Below, piece by piece: positions 37,717-47,413 of a stretch of 64,000 nucleotides of DNA (positions are counted from its first letter, which is position 1; every line of letters starts with the position of its first letter). Location of the stretch: NCBI RefSeq assembly GCF_000974785.1, contig NZ_BBWV01000002.1, forward strand, positions 124,001 to 188,000, written 5' to 3'. A program made the translations under genes and the position numbers. Below the pieces are notes generated by a model that worked only from the letters and a program-made list of their open reading frames with translations, did no database searches and was not told where the DNA came from. The DNA comes from Flavihumibacter petaseus NBRC 106054. GTDB taxonomy: Bacteria > Bacteroidota > Bacteroidia > Chitinophagales > Chitinophagaceae.

Positions 37717-38697
37717 ATGGATTTTATCAAATGCCTGATCATCGGCAGCGGGCCGGCAGGTTATACAGCGGCCATTTATGCAGCCCGTGCGGGACTGCAA
37801 CCGGTATTGTACCAGGGCATTCAGCCCGGCGGACAACTCACGATCACTACCGAAGTGGAAAACTATCCCGGTTATCAGGAAGGCATTGCAGGTCCGGAGA
37901 TGATGGTGAATTTTGAAAAGCAGGCATCGCGCATGGGTGCTGACATCCGGTATGGTTTGGTAACGAAAGTGGACTTCAGCGGCTGGCCCTTACGGGTACA
38001 GGTAGATGAAGAGAAATGGCTGCAGGCGGAGTCCGTCATTATTTGTACCGGTGCATCGGCCAAATGGCTGGGGCTCGAAAGTGAGCAGCGGCTCAATGGT
38101 TATGGCGTGAGTGCCTGTGCCGTGTGTGACGGCTTTTTCTTTCGTGGAAGGGAAGTGGCCATTGTCGGTGCAGGGGATACAGCCTGTGAGGAGGCGATCT
38201 ACCTGAGCAAGATCTGCAGCAAGGTGCACATGATCGTGCGGAAATCTGCTTCAGGAATGAAAGCATCGCGGGTAATGCGTGATCGCGTACTGGCCACGCC
38301 GAATATAGAAGTGCATTTTAATTCGGAAACGGAAGAGGTGGTAGGGGAGCACAAAGTGGAGGGCGTCCGGATCAGGAATACCCTGACAGGTGCAGTGGGA
38401 ACCCTTGCCGTCAGCGCGTTTTTCGTGGCCATCGGGCATCAGCCGAACAGTGAAGTGTTCAAAGGTTGGCTGGAGATGGATGCGCAGGGGTATATCAAAA
38501 CTTTACCTGGTACTACCCGAACGAATATCGATGGAGTTTTTGCTGCGGGAGATGTTCAGGATCATATTTACCGGCAGGCCGTGACGGCAGCAGGTACAGG
38601 TTGCATGGCAGCCCTGGATGCCGAACGTTATTTAAGCCGGATCGAAAGTGAGGTGCTGTCTCATCAGTACACCGAGGAGTTGAATAGTGTTGAATAG
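37717..38697 (+). CDS. trxB: Thioredoxin-disulfide reductase
   Basis: NADPH-dependent FAD enzyme that reduces thioredoxin. The 326-residue protein has the FAD-binding GSGPAGYTAAIYAARAG at the N-terminus, redox-active Cys134-A-V-Cys137 (CAVCDGFF), NADPH-binding VGAGDTACEEAIYL, and the C-terminal FAD motif GVFAAGDVQDHIYRQA. Length and order match the classical enzyme. It is the last gene of the sulfur operon and ends 34 bp before a strong terminator. Its product would feed reducing power to thioredoxin and so, through DsbD, to the envelope thiol system at the left of the window, a link suggested by the shared upstream palindrome. Confidence 0.96.
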   Translation: MDFIKCLIIGSGPAGYTAAIYAARAGLQPVLYQGIQPGGQLTITTEVENYPGYQEGIAGPEMMVNFEKQASRMGADIRYGLVTKVDFSGWPLRVQVDEEKWLQAESVIICTGASAKWLGLESEQRLNGYGVSACAVCDGFFFRGREVAIVGAGDTACEEAIYLSKICSKVHMIVRKSASGMKASRVMRDRVLATPNIEVHFNSETEEVVGEHKVEGVRIRNTLTGAVGTLAVSAFFVAIGHQPNSEVFKGWLEMDAQGYIKTLPGTTRTNIDGVFAAGDVQDHIYRQAVTAAGTGCMAALDAERYLSRIESEVLSHQYTEELNSVE

Positions 38698-38731
38698 ATT
38701 TGTTTTAGTCTGCTTGTTTTAGTTTGGTACA

Positions 38732-38757
38732 GGTGCGCCTTCGGGCGCACCTTTTTT
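38732..38757 (+). terminator. Rho-independent terminator after trxB
   Basis: GGTGCGCC-TTCG-GGCGCACC (38732-38751), a perfect 8-bp stem with a stable TTCG loop, followed by six T. It closes the desulfurase-to-trxB operon. Confidence 0.92.
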
Positions 38758-38839
38758 GATGCGTTCAAAGGCAGGCAAGGTGTCTTAGCCGTATAATCTC
38801 CGGGTAACGAGAAAACTATTGGTACTTTTTCCGGATTAT

Positions 38840-39142
38840 ATGATTACCAGGAAGATCATAGAAGATTTTATTGCCACTGATCAATTAATGTTGAATTCTA
38901 CGCAAAAGAAAATGTGTGTTCCTATAATCAACAGGATGTTTCTCTTGATGAAGACGGGCGTTCATTTTCCTGCTATCAGAATCTATGATAACTTAATTAT
39001 TGATGGACATCACAGGTATCTGGCCTCCCGGTTATGTGGGTACGAAATTTCAATGGTTCCGTCAGAGAAGAGTTCTGCAACTGTTGCAACAGACTGGCAG
39101 TCAGTCGTTTTTGAAGAAGTTGATTGGGAAGCCGAAACTTAA
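38840..39142 (+). CDS. Small ParB-like (DGHHRY) protein
   Basis: 100 residues from the ATG at 38840; a TTG at 38819 would add seven residues. The central motif NLIIDGHHRYLASRL, preceded by the proline-containing strand VHFPAIRIYD, is the core of the ParB/sulfiredoxin-like nucleotide-binding fold. The protein is much shorter than ParB and has no HTH, so it is not a partition protein. Codons are more AT-rich than in the neighbouring operons. It is followed after 52 bp by a HAD-domain gene, and both are bounded by a terminator on the left and a convergent gene on the right. The pair may form a small accessory unit; function unknown. Confidence 0.72.
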   Translation: MITRKIIEDFIATDQLMLNSTQKKMCVPIINRMFLLMKTGVHFPAIRIYDNLIIDGHHRYLASRLCGYEISMVPSEKSSATVATDWQSVVFEEVDWEAET

Positions 39143-39194
39143 TCATCGCCAGGGTTTGACGTCTTTGTAATAGTTATTATTTTTAAGGTATAGA

Positions 39195-39650
39195 ATGCTG
39201 ATTTTTCTAGATATAGATGGCGTTATGGTTCCAGCAAAAGGTTGGAAAGTTCCTGAATTGATGGACGATGGATTTCCAGCTTTCAGCAATAGAGCTGTAG
39301 TGGCACTTGCTCAAATCATTGCGCGTAAGAATACGATCATTTTAACTAGCTCTCATAAAGCTAATTTTTCAATTCAGGAATGGAAGTCAATATTTAAGAG
39401 AAGAGGTATCGATATTGAAAAACTTCAGCGCCTTCCGGCAAGCCCTTTGAATGTTAGTCGTAAAGAGGAATTAATGAAATGGTTTAGCAGTCACCCCATG
39501 ACAGGAGATTTCGTGATTATTGATGATGACAGCTCTCTGAATGAACTCCCTGTGGAGTATAAAAGGGCGTTGGTGCAAACCAGCCCAACGGTAGGACTGA
39601 CAGAAGAACATGTCAATGCAATTATTGACCTAACCAGAAATCCGGAGTAA
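39195..39650 (+). CDS. HAD-superfamily phosphatase-like protein (RNA-repair HAD type)
   Basis: 151-residue single-domain HAD protein. Motif I is FLDIDGVM (DxDG near residue 6), motif II ILTSSHK, and the C-terminal acidic motif VIIDDDSSLNEL. The short cap-less architecture resembles HAD domains found in 'Swiss army knife' RNA repair proteins, where they remove terminal phosphates, but that assignment is by pattern only. Codon use is AT-rich like the gene before it. It runs tail to tail with the hybrid kinase gene, which ends only 5 bp away at 39656. Confidence 0.75.
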   Translation: MLIFLDIDGVMVPAKGWKVPELMDDGFPAFSNRAVVALAQIIARKNTIILTSSHKANFSIQEWKSIFKRRGIDIEKLQRLPASPLNVSRKEELMKWFSSHPMTGDFVIIDDDSSLNELPVEYKRALVQTSPTVGLTEEHVNAIIDLTRNPE

Positions 39651-39655
39651 AACTA

Positions 39656-42600
39656 TTATAGTTTGATTTTGCCCATCCGCCATTCCTGAGGGGTAACGCC
39701 ATATTCCTGTTTGAAGACCCTGGCGAAATAACCGGGATCGTTGTAGCCGCAATCCAGGGAAATGGATGCAATGCTTAATTCGGGCTGTGTGAGAAGGGCC
39801 CTGGCCCGGTTCAGACGGATGATGCGGATGAACCGGTTCGGTGAAAAGCCGGTCAGGGCTTCCAGCTTGCGATGCAGCTGCGAATGGCTCATGAAGATCA
39901 GCCGGCACAACTGCTCTACACTGAAGTCGTAATTGGCAAAATTGGCTTCCACCAGTTGCCGCACTTTTTTCACAAATTCATGCTCGGCAGGTTCTGAAAC
40001 AACAGGGGTAATGAGATCCGCGCCTGTTGCATTAGTCGGTTGCGGTGAGATTCCGATCTGCCTGCTGTAATATTGCTGCAGGTGCTTCCGGAGCTCCAGC
40101 AGTTTTTTGATCCGCAACAACAGCTCTTCCTGGTGGAAGGGTTTCTCCAGGTACACATCAGCGCCCCTTTCCAGTCCCTCCAGGCGGCTGGGCATATCCG
40201 CTTTCGCTGTGAGCATGATGATGGGAATATGACTCGTGCGTTCGTCCTGCCGCAGCTTGCGGCACATTTCGAAACCATCGATAAAGGGCATCATCACGTC
40301 GGTGATGACCAGGTCGGGCACCATTTCCACGGCAATGTCAAATCCTTCTTTTCCATCCCTGCCCACGGCCAGCCGGTATTGCGGCAGGCAACTGGCCGTG
40401 TACGCTACTACGTCCACATTGTCTTCTACCAGTAAGATCAGCGGCGTGCCTGCGGGAGCATGGTTATTATTGATGATGACAGGTGCAGGTTTTTGGGGTA
40501 CAGGTGGAAGGACAGCCTGCAGGGTTGGGGGCGGAACTGAAACGGGAACTTCATCGGTACTGACAAGCAGCAGCGGAAGGGTGATGGTGAACTCCGTGCC
40601 TTTGGTTGCCCCGACGGCGGGACTTTTTACGGTAATGTTCCCGTTCATGAGTTTTACCAGTTCTTTAGTCAGCGCAAGGCCAATGCCCGTGCCTTCTGCC
40701 TTGCGGGTATGGCTGTTGTCCAATTGATAGAAGCGGTCGAAGATATGGGGTACCTGGTTTCCAGGTATGCCGATGCCGGTATCTTTCACTTTTAAGATCA
40801 GGTTGACATGGTCGCTGGCTGCGGCCGGTTCACGGGAAATGCTCACATATACATTGCCGTGAGCAGGGGTGAATTTTAACGCGTTGGATAAAAGGTTGGT
40901 AATGATCTGCCGCAGTTTTTCGGCATCATAAGCCACCGTCAGTTCATCGGTGTCTGATAAAAAATGACATTGTTTTTGCTGGCTGGTGGCGAGCGATTGA
41001 AACGATTCCACGATGTACCGCAGGAAATTGATCACTTCGCCATTTACCAGGTGCAGCGTCATCTTGCCGTCTTCCAGCTTCGACAGGTCCAGCATCTCGT
41101 TCACGAGATTGAGCAGGTGTTGCCCGTTGCGCTCGATCATGGCCATGCCGGTTTCCAGGTGTTCCTGCGGCGCTGACTTCACCTGCTGCGCCATGCCCAT
41201 GATCACAGTGAGTGGTGTGCGGAATTCATGGGTGATATTGGCATACAGTTGCGTTTTGAGGGTATCCAGTTCCTTCACGCGTTTCGCTTCTTCCTGTTCG
41301 TAATGCAATTGGGTTTGCAGTTTGGTTTTATTGACCCGGAACAGGAAATAGGCTCTTGCCGCAAAGCCGGTCAGCAGCGCATAGGCCAGCCAGGCCCACC
41401 AGGTGCGCCACCAGGGCGGCGTGACGATGATGCTCAGTTCAGCAGTCCTGCTGCTCCAGGTGCCCTGGCTGTTGCTGCCCTGTACTTTGAAGGTGTAATG
41501 GCCCGGCGGCAGGTGCATATAAGTAGCGGTGCGCCGGGTGCCGCTCTCTATCCAGCCTTTATCCATTCCCAGCAGCTGGTAGCGGTATTTGTTCTGAAGG
41601 GGTGCGGTAAAATCGAGCGCAGCAAATTCCAGGGTCAGGATATCCTGCAAATGATTCAGCGTAATGCTCCGGCACTGTTCAATGGTTTGCCGGAGGATGC
41701 CTGTTTTGTCGTTGGGGGAAACGGCTTCGTTGCCCACCAGCAGGGAAGTGATAAAGACATTGGGGGAAAAGCTGCTTTGCAAAATGGTGGCGGGTGTAAA
41801 CCTGTTGACACCGTTCACCCCGCCAAAAGCCAGGTCTCCGTTGGACAATTTCGTATAGGCACCGGTGTTGAACTCATCGTCCTGCAGGCCGGAAGCTTTG
41901 GTAAAATGCCGGAAGCGCCAGCTGCCGTGTTCGTCCTTTCTTTGCCGCAACAGGCAAAAGATGCCGTTGTTGGTACTGCCCCAGATATTGCCGGCTTCGT
42001 CGGCCAGTATGCCGTATACCACGTTGTTGCAAAGTCCCTCCTGCGTGGTGATGTGGGTGAATTTTCCGGTTGCCGTATTGAACAGGTTCAGTCCGCCGCC
42101 CTTGGTACTGATCCAAAGGACCTTGTCATCCAGGGGATCTTCCAGGAAACCGGAAACATAGTTGAAGTTGAGGGAGTTCTTATCGTTGCTGTTGCTCCTG
42201 TACCAGGTAAGCGTTGGCGGCGTTGTAACGTTGTGGTGGTATTGCAGGCGGGCAAAACCTTCTTCTGTGCCGATCCAGAAAATTCCTTTGTCATCCTGGT
42301 ACAGTGCTGTAATGAAGGCATCTGGCAACATGGCGTGGGCGGCATCGGTATTGATGCTGATGGGATTCACTATTCCCGTGGCGGGATCGATCACGACCAG
42401 CTGTCCATTCAAGCCGCAGGCCCAGATCCTGCCTTCCCGGTCTTCCGTGATGGGTTCCAGCATATCATAAAATACTGGTAGCGATACCGGGAAAATTTTT
42501 CGTGTCCGGGTAACGGGATTGTATTGTTCAATGGCGGATATGACTGTTTTTTTCTCCGGGTCGAGGCGCAGGATCCAGCAATCGCCGGACCTTGAAAAAT

Positions 42601-43795
42601 AGTAATCGTGTACATCGTGTTGCAGGTAACCCGGCAGTCCGGGTATGGTTTCTCCATTGGCCAATATTCTTTTACTACCATTCCAGCCGGTAAGGAAGAG
42701 TTCCTGGCTGGCGGGGGTGATTTTTCGCACACTCATTCCCTTTGCGAGGTGGTTGAATTGCTCTGATTCAAAAGTATATTTCCTGATGCCGTATCCATTT
42801 GTTCCCAGCCACAGGGTGCCGGCATTGTCCGTCAGCATTTTCATGGGGGCTACGGCGGTGTCGGTAAACAGCAGGGCGGCGTTGGGCTGGAGCGGATTTC
42901 CTTTCTGCCATTTCCGGGTATCGTATACCATGAGGCGCTGCGTATTGGAGATGCCCAGCCAGAGCCTGTCTTGCTGGTCTGTACAGAAGACGAATACCTC
43001 GCCTTTGGTGACAGATTTGGGTAACATCGGGTAGCTCCTGAAGCCATCGTCAAAGTCAATCAGGCTGATCTGGTCACCGTTGGTCCAGATACTCCCGTTG
43101 GCATTGCTGGAATAAAAATTGCCCAGGGTAATACTGTCTTTCCGCCACTCAAAAGAAAGTTTATCAGGATTAAACTGGTAGAGTTTGTTGTTGCCGGAGG
43201 TCCAGATCCGTCCCTTGGCGTCTTTGCAAAGGGGTACGAAAGCATCGGCCTGTATCGCCGGGATCCGGGTGATGACGGGAGACGCCGTGCTTTCAAAGTA
43301 ATTGGTGGGAAGGGTAATGAGGTTGAAGCTTTTCTGGGAAGCGTATACGAGGAATCTTCCGTCGGGCAGTTCGATTATGTCGCCGGTGATCCTGTTGCCC
43401 GAAAGGCTACCGGGGATATTGGGGTCGTGCCGGATGCGGTGAAAAATCCCGGTGGTTTTATCGTAGATGTTCAGGCCATTGTCTTCGGTGCCGATCCACA
43501 GCCGGCCCTTGCTGTCTTCATACAGGCGGTTGATCACATTGCTGCTGATGGTATTGGGTTTGTAGGCATCATGCGTAAAGACCTTGAAACTGTAGCCGTC
43601 ATATCGGTTGAGTCCGGCCTTGGTGGAAAACCACAGGAAGCCGTCCTTGTCCTGCAGGATATCGTACACATAACCTTGCGACAGGCCATTGGAGGTGGTG
43701 AGCCATTCGTATTTCATTTGTCCCCACGCAGGAACACTGAGCCAGGTCAGTATGATGGCAGCCAGCAGTTTAGGGGAAATGCTTTTGGGGGGCAT
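39656..43795 (-). CDS. Hybrid two-component system protein (propeller, kinase, receiver, AraC)
   Basis: A single 1379-residue membrane protein that senses a periplasmic ligand and binds DNA. In order: a signal/anchor region, about 14 two-component-propeller repeats (residues 25-720; YDILQDKDGFLWFSTKAG and WIGTEDNGLNIYD are typical), a Y_Y_Y domain (about 720-800), one membrane helix, HisKA with the phospho-acceptor His856 (NITHEFRTPL), HATPase_c (NLLSNALKFTP, DTGIGIP), a receiver with Asp1166 (VITDVMMPF), and a C-terminal AraC HTH (about 1275-1375). Such proteins usually control a nearby SusC/D locus, but none adjoins this one. The closest candidate target is the secreted protein gene at 43997, divergent across 201 bp. 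Confidence 0.96.
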   Translation of the reverse strand: MPPKSISPKLLAAIILTWLSVPAWGQMKYEWLTTSNGLSQGYVYDILQDKDGFLWFSTKAGLNRYDGYSFKVFTHDAYKPNTISSNVINRLYEDSKGRLWIGTEDNGLNIYDKTTGIFHRIRHDPNIPGSLSGNRITGDIIELPDGRFLVYASQKSFNLITLPTNYFESTASPVITRIPAIQADAFVPLCKDAKGRIWTSGNNKLYQFNPDKLSFEWRKDSITLGNFYSSNANGSIWTNGDQISLIDFDDGFRSYPMLPKSVTKGEVFVFCTDQQDRLWLGISNTQRLMVYDTRKWQKGNPLQPNAALLFTDTAVAPMKMLTDNAGTLWLGTNGYGIRKYTFESEQFNHLAKGMSVRKITPASQELFLTGWNGSKRILANGETIPGLPGYLQHDVHDYYFSRSGDCWILRLDPEKKTVISAIEQYNPVTRTRKIFPVSLPVFYDMLEPITEDREGRIWACGLNGQLVVIDPATGIVNPISINTDAAHAMLPDAFITALYQDDKGIFWIGTEEGFARLQYHHNVTTPPTLTWYRSNSNDKNSLNFNYVSGFLEDPLDDKVLWISTKGGGLNLFNTATGKFTHITTQEGLCNNVVYGILADEAGNIWGSTNNGIFCLLRQRKDEHGSWRFRHFTKASGLQDDEFNTGAYTKLSNGDLAFGGVNGVNRFTPATILQSSFSPNVFITSLLVGNEAVSPNDKTGILRQTIEQCRSITLNHLQDILTLEFAALDFTAPLQNKYRYQLLGMDKGWIESGTRRTATYMHLPPGHYTFKVQGSNSQGTWSSRTAELSIIVTPPWWRTWWAWLAYALLTGFAARAYFLFRVNKTKLQTQLHYEQEEAKRVKELDTLKTQLYANITHEFRTPLTVIMGMAQQVKSAPQEHLETGMAMIERNGQHLLNLVNEMLDLSKLEDGKMTLHLVNGEVINFLRYIVESFQSLATSQQKQCHFLSDTDELTVAYDAEKLRQIITNLLSNALKFTPAHGNVYVSISREPAAASDHVNLILKVKDTGIGIPGNQVPHIFDRFYQLDNSHTRKAEGTGIGLALTKELVKLMNGNITVKSPAVGATKGTEFTITLPLLLVSTDEVPVSVPPPTLQAVLPPVPQKPAPVIINNNHAPAGTPLILLVEDNVDVVAYTASCLPQYRLAVGRDGKEGFDIAVEMVPDLVITDVMMPFIDGFEMCRKLRQDERTSHIPIIMLTAKADMPSRLEGLERGADVYLEKPFHQEELLLRIKKLLELRKHLQQYYSRQIGISPQPTNATGADLITPVVSEPAEHEFVKKVRQLVEANFANYDFSVEQLCRLIFMSHSQLHRKLEALTGFSPNRFIRIIRLNRARALLTQPELSIASISLDCGYNDPGYFARVFKQEYGVTPQEWRMGKIKL

Positions 43796-43996
43796 TTGCA
43801 GATAAAGTTAGCGGAAGCGGTTTTTTTATCTCATCGCTTTACCGTGAAACGAAGGCCGTTTGGGCAGAATGGTGAATTTGTCCGGGTGCCTGAACAGTTT
43901 GTCCGCTTCAATGACGGATTTCTGGAGGTTTAAAGCGGGTTTGTCCTCACAAAAAAATGCTTCCCGAAGGAATTTTGTACTTGCAAAACATTTACG

Positions 43997-44740
43997 ATGA
44001 AACACAATATTAACCTGAAACAGACACTGCTGTATATATTGCTGGCATTGCTGCCGGCGCTGGGTACGGCACAAACCAAAAACCTGCTCTCTTATCACCG
44101 GATCTTTCCGAAGGTGGACAAGGTGGCGGAATTTGAGAAAGCCCTTGCGGCGCATGCGCAGAAATACCATACCGGGGATGTCGCCTGGAGGGTATTTGCC
44201 ATTGAGTCCGGCCCGGATGTTGGCGGTTATCATATTACCGAAGGCCCTACCACCTGGGATGCTATGGATGGCAGGGGGGATATCAGTCCGGAGCACCAGG
44301 CGGACTGGAATAAAAATGTAGCGGCTTTCCTGACCGACAGACAGTCTGCCGGTTATTCGGTGTATATCGATTCGCTGAGTACGACGGCGTTGGGCGATTT
44401 TACCGATAAGATCAATATTACACATGTCTATCCCAAAATGGGTAAGGGGGATGATGTGGTAAAGATCATCGGGAAGCTGAAAAAGACCTGGGAGTCTGTC
44501 GGGCTTACGGTTGCAGTTTATGCTGCCAGTTCTTCCGGTAAACCGCAGTATACACTGGTTACCCGGTACAAGCAGGGGTTGAAGGAAAGAACACCCGGAT
44601 TCCGGAAGCCTTTTAAGGAAGCTTATGAAGCCGTGTATGGGGCTGGCGCCTATGCGCAATACCAGCGGGACCTCTCGGAGTATGTAGACGATAGCTGGAG
44701 CGAGTTGCTGTTTCTGCAGAAAAATCTTGGTTCCAAGTAG
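43997..44740 (+). CDS. Secreted protein of unknown function
   Basis: 247 residues with a signal peptide (ending LPALGTAQ). The mature protein has two similar halves, each opening with a strand and an amphipathic helix (LLSYHRIFPKVDKVAEFEKAL and NITHVYPKMGKGDDVVKIIGKL), which suggests a tandem dimeric alpha/beta-barrel (NIPSNAP or monooxygenase-like) arrangement. No catalytic motif was identified. It is divergent from the hybrid kinase gene and is its nearest possible target. The YfhO gene follows after 91 bp. Confidence 0.75.
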   Translation: MKHNINLKQTLLYILLALLPALGTAQTKNLLSYHRIFPKVDKVAEFEKALAAHAQKYHTGDVAWRVFAIESGPDVGGYHITEGPTTWDAMDGRGDISPEHQADWNKNVAAFLTDRQSAGYSVYIDSLSTTALGDFTDKINITHVYPKMGKGDDVVKIIGKLKKTWESVGLTVAVYAASSSGKPQYTLVTRYKQGLKERTPGFRKPFKEAYEAVYGAGAYAQYQRDLSEYVDDSWSELLFLQKNLGSK

Positions 44741-44831
44741 CCGCAATATTGAGTTTTTCCAGGTCAGAGTCAGCTCATCAGGGTGCGTCGAAAGGCGTGC
44801 CTTGATTTATTTTGTTATTTTGTTTTCGCTT

Positions 44832-47306
44832 ATGCGAAATACCTTCCTGCAGCGGGTTTTGCCCCATGTGGCAGCTGTCCTGTTCCTGGCATTGCTGGCA
44901 ATGTTTTTTTGTCAGCCGGCACTGCAGGGAAAGTTGCTCACCCAAACCGATAACCTGCACTGGAAGGGGATGGCGCAATCCTCCTTCGAATACCGGGAGC
45001 TTCATGGCAATTTTCCTTTGTGGACCAATAGCCAATTTTGCGGCATGCCAGCATTCCAGGTGGCGATGGAAGGTGCGGGGTGGTTGTCGGTTCATCCGTT
45101 GCATGAGATCCTGATGCTGGGCCTGCCCAAGCCGGCGAATTTTTTCTTCCTGTTGTCGATCGGTTTTTATTTCCTGGCAATTGTCTACGGCCTGCGACCG
45201 GTGACGGGCGTGCTGGGGGCTACGGGTTACGCATATGCGAGTTATACTGCCGTGATCATTTTTGCCGGTCACGATACCAAAGTGCTGGCCATGGGCTACC
45301 TGCCGGTGTTGCTGGCTGCGTTGGTGCTGGTTGGCCGCAGGCAATACCTGTGGGGCGCTATGGTGGGTGTGCTGGCATGCGGACTGCTCATCAGCATGAA
45401 CCATATCCAGGTGACCTATTATGGTGTGCTGATGGCGGGGACCTGGTGGCTGGTATATGCCATCACCTGGATCAGGGCGGGTCGCTGGAAACATTTGTTC
45501 ATCAGTACGGCAATTCTTGGTGGAACTTTCGTGGTGGGTGCAGCCACCAATGCGCTGCAATTGTTTACCACCTGGGACTATTCCCGTTCCACCCGCAAAG
45601 GGGTGTTGCAAATGGGAAATGCAACGGCGAAGGAAACGAAACGTTCTGAGGGGCTTGATCCCGAAAAAACATTTTACTGGAGTTATGGCTTCCTGGAAAC
45701 CTATACTTTCCTGGTACCCGATTTTTATGGACGGACCAGCAGCGGAACGCTGGAACGCGATGCGCCGATTGTAAAGTTTGCGTTGAAGCACCGGCTGGCG
45801 AAGGAAAGTGAGATTCCGGCATTGCAGGCTGACTGGCCGTTGTATTGGGGAAAGCAGCCAGGTACGCAGGGGACGGTTTATTTCGGGGCCATCTGTTGTT
45901 TCCTGTTTCTGCTGGGTTTGTTCCAGGTGAGGGGACCCGATCGCACCTGGATCCTGCTGACTATTTTTCTATCGCTGGTACTTGCCTGGGGTAGTCATCT
46001 TCCCGGCATCAATTATTTCATCTTCGATCACCTGCCGGGATATAACAAATTCAGGGCGATCACCATGGTACTGATTTTGCCGCAGCTGCTGATCCCGTTG
46101 CTGGGCTGCATCGGGTTAGAGCAATGGCTGCAGCAGGAGGCGGGTTCAGGGCGCAAGCGTTCGCCTGCATTAACGGGAGCATCTCTCGTAAGCGTGTTGT
46201 TGCTGGCGGTGGCCTGCTACCTGTATGCAATATTCACCTACAACGCACCTGGTGATCCCGAATTACTGACCGGGTTAACAGCGGGCTTCACTTTCGATCC
46301 TGTGCTGAGCCGGGAGTTGGTGGAACTGCTGCGGCAGCAAAGGCAAAGCATGCTGGGTGCTGACTTGGTACGTTCGGGGTTATTGGTGTTGTTTGCCATG
46401 ACGGTTTGCTGGGCTTACCAGCGCCGTGCGCTGCGGCTAAATTGGGTACTGGTCCTGCTCACGGCCGTGAGTGTGGCTGATCTCGTTGGGGTAGCGGTGC
46501 GTGCCTTACCCTGGCGGCTATACCTGGATCCCAAAACCTATGCGGAGAACAATTTCGCGTTGACGGCTGCTGACCGGGAGATTAAAAAAGACACCGGTTC
46601 CTACCGGGTATACAGCCGGGTCAGCTGGTATGACTCGAGGGTGTCTTATTATCATCACAATGCTGCGGGGTATTCACCAGCCCGGCTGAGCCTGATGGAA
46701 GATTTGCTTCAGTATCAACAGCCCAATTACCGGATGGATAGTGCGGTGATGGATATGCTGAACGTTCGCTACCTGGTAGTAGCTGATAGCAACGGCGCAC
46801 AGCAGGCGGAACACCGGAACACAGCATTGGGAGATTGCTGGCTGGTGCGCGGAATTTATCATGCGGGTGGACCCGCAGCGGCGATGCGTGCGCTCAACGA
46901 CGTGGTATTGAAAGACAGTGCAATCGTGGAAGATCCGGCAGTGTTGCAGCCGCGGTTCGACAGCAATGCGAGTATTAAACTGTTGCGCAATGATAACGAC
47001 AGCCTGTTGTATGCATTTTCTGCGGACTCGCCGCAATTTGCGGTATGCAGTGAAATCTTTTATGATAAGGGCTGGCATGCGTATATAGATAACCGGGAGA
47101 TTCCTGTTTTTAAAACAAATTACCTGCTTCGCGGGCTGGAGCTGCCATCGGGACGGTATACGATCCGGTTCCTGTTTCATCCGGCTAGTTTTTATGCAGG
47201 CAGAACGGTGGAGCGCATTGCGAACCTGGTGGCGGTCGCCCTTTTGCTGGGCGGCCTGGGGTATGTCCTGTGGCAGGGAAGAATGGGAAAAACACCCCTT
47301 CGATAG
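44832..47306 (+). CDS. YfhO-family multi-pass membrane protein
   Basis: 824 residues from the ATG at 44832; an earlier in-frame start would overlap the previous gene and lacks a signal. The first 550 residues contain about a dozen hydrophobic helices separated by short loops, including AATNALQLFTTWDYSRSTRKG and the periplasmic-loop acidic segment LTQTDNLHW. The C-terminal 250 residues form a soluble periplasmic domain before a last helix (ERIANLVAVALLLGGLG). This is the YfhO pattern (GT-C-like), whose members are linked to glycosylation of lipoteichoic acid or other polymers in Gram-positives; in Bacteroidota the role is unclear. Confidence 0.88.
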   Translation: MRNTFLQRVLPHVAAVLFLALLAMFFCQPALQGKLLTQTDNLHWKGMAQSSFEYRELHGNFPLWTNSQFCGMPAFQVAMEGAGWLSVHPLHEILMLGLPKPANFFFLLSIGFYFLAIVYGLRPVTGVLGATGYAYASYTAVIIFAGHDTKVLAMGYLPVLLAALVLVGRRQYLWGAMVGVLACGLLISMNHIQVTYYGVLMAGTWWLVYAITWIRAGRWKHLFISTAILGGTFVVGAATNALQLFTTWDYSRSTRKGVLQMGNATAKETKRSEGLDPEKTFYWSYGFLETYTFLVPDFYGRTSSGTLERDAPIVKFALKHRLAKESEIPALQADWPLYWGKQPGTQGTVYFGAICCFLFLLGLFQVRGPDRTWILLTIFLSLVLAWGSHLPGINYFIFDHLPGYNKFRAITMVLILPQLLIPLLGCIGLEQWLQQEAGSGRKRSPALTGASLVSVLLLAVACYLYAIFTYNAPGDPELLTGLTAGFTFDPVLSRELVELLRQQRQSMLGADLVRSGLLVLFAMTVCWAYQRRALRLNWVLVLLTAVSVADLVGVAVRALPWRLYLDPKTYAENNFALTAADREIKKDTGSYRVYSRVSWYDSRVSYYHHNAAGYSPARLSLMEDLLQYQQPNYRMDSAVMDMLNVRYLVVADSNGAQQAEHRNTALGDCWLVRGIYHAGGPAAAMRALNDVVLKDSAIVEDPAVLQPRFDSNASIKLLRNDNDSLLYAFSADSPQFAVCSEIFYDKGWHAYIDNREIPVFKTNYLLRGLELPSGRYTIRFLFHPASFYAGRTVERIANLVAVALLLGGLGYVLWQGRMGKTPLR

Positions 47307-47413
47307 TACCGGAAAATTATTATATTTCGGAAGCCTTCGCCCCTTTATTACTACTGATAAAAATATAGTCCTGTCCCTGTCAAGCGCTTTCTACCCATAA
47401 TCACATAAGCACT

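Noticed and set aside
39195-39650. HAD/ParB-like pair as a classical toxin-antitoxin system
   Set aside because: Neither protein resembles a known toxin or antitoxin, and the order and spacing are not typical; kept only as a possible repair unit.
41228-42481. 417-codon open frame on the + strand
   Set aside because: It is antisense to the hybrid kinase gene, whose domains are intact. A long shadow frame is expected in GC-rich coding DNA.
47313-47335. CCGGAAAAT...ATTTCGG upstream of the propeller kinase as a fourth palindrome site
   Set aside because: The arms are separated by six bases and do not match fully, and the following elements of the 62-bp block are absent.
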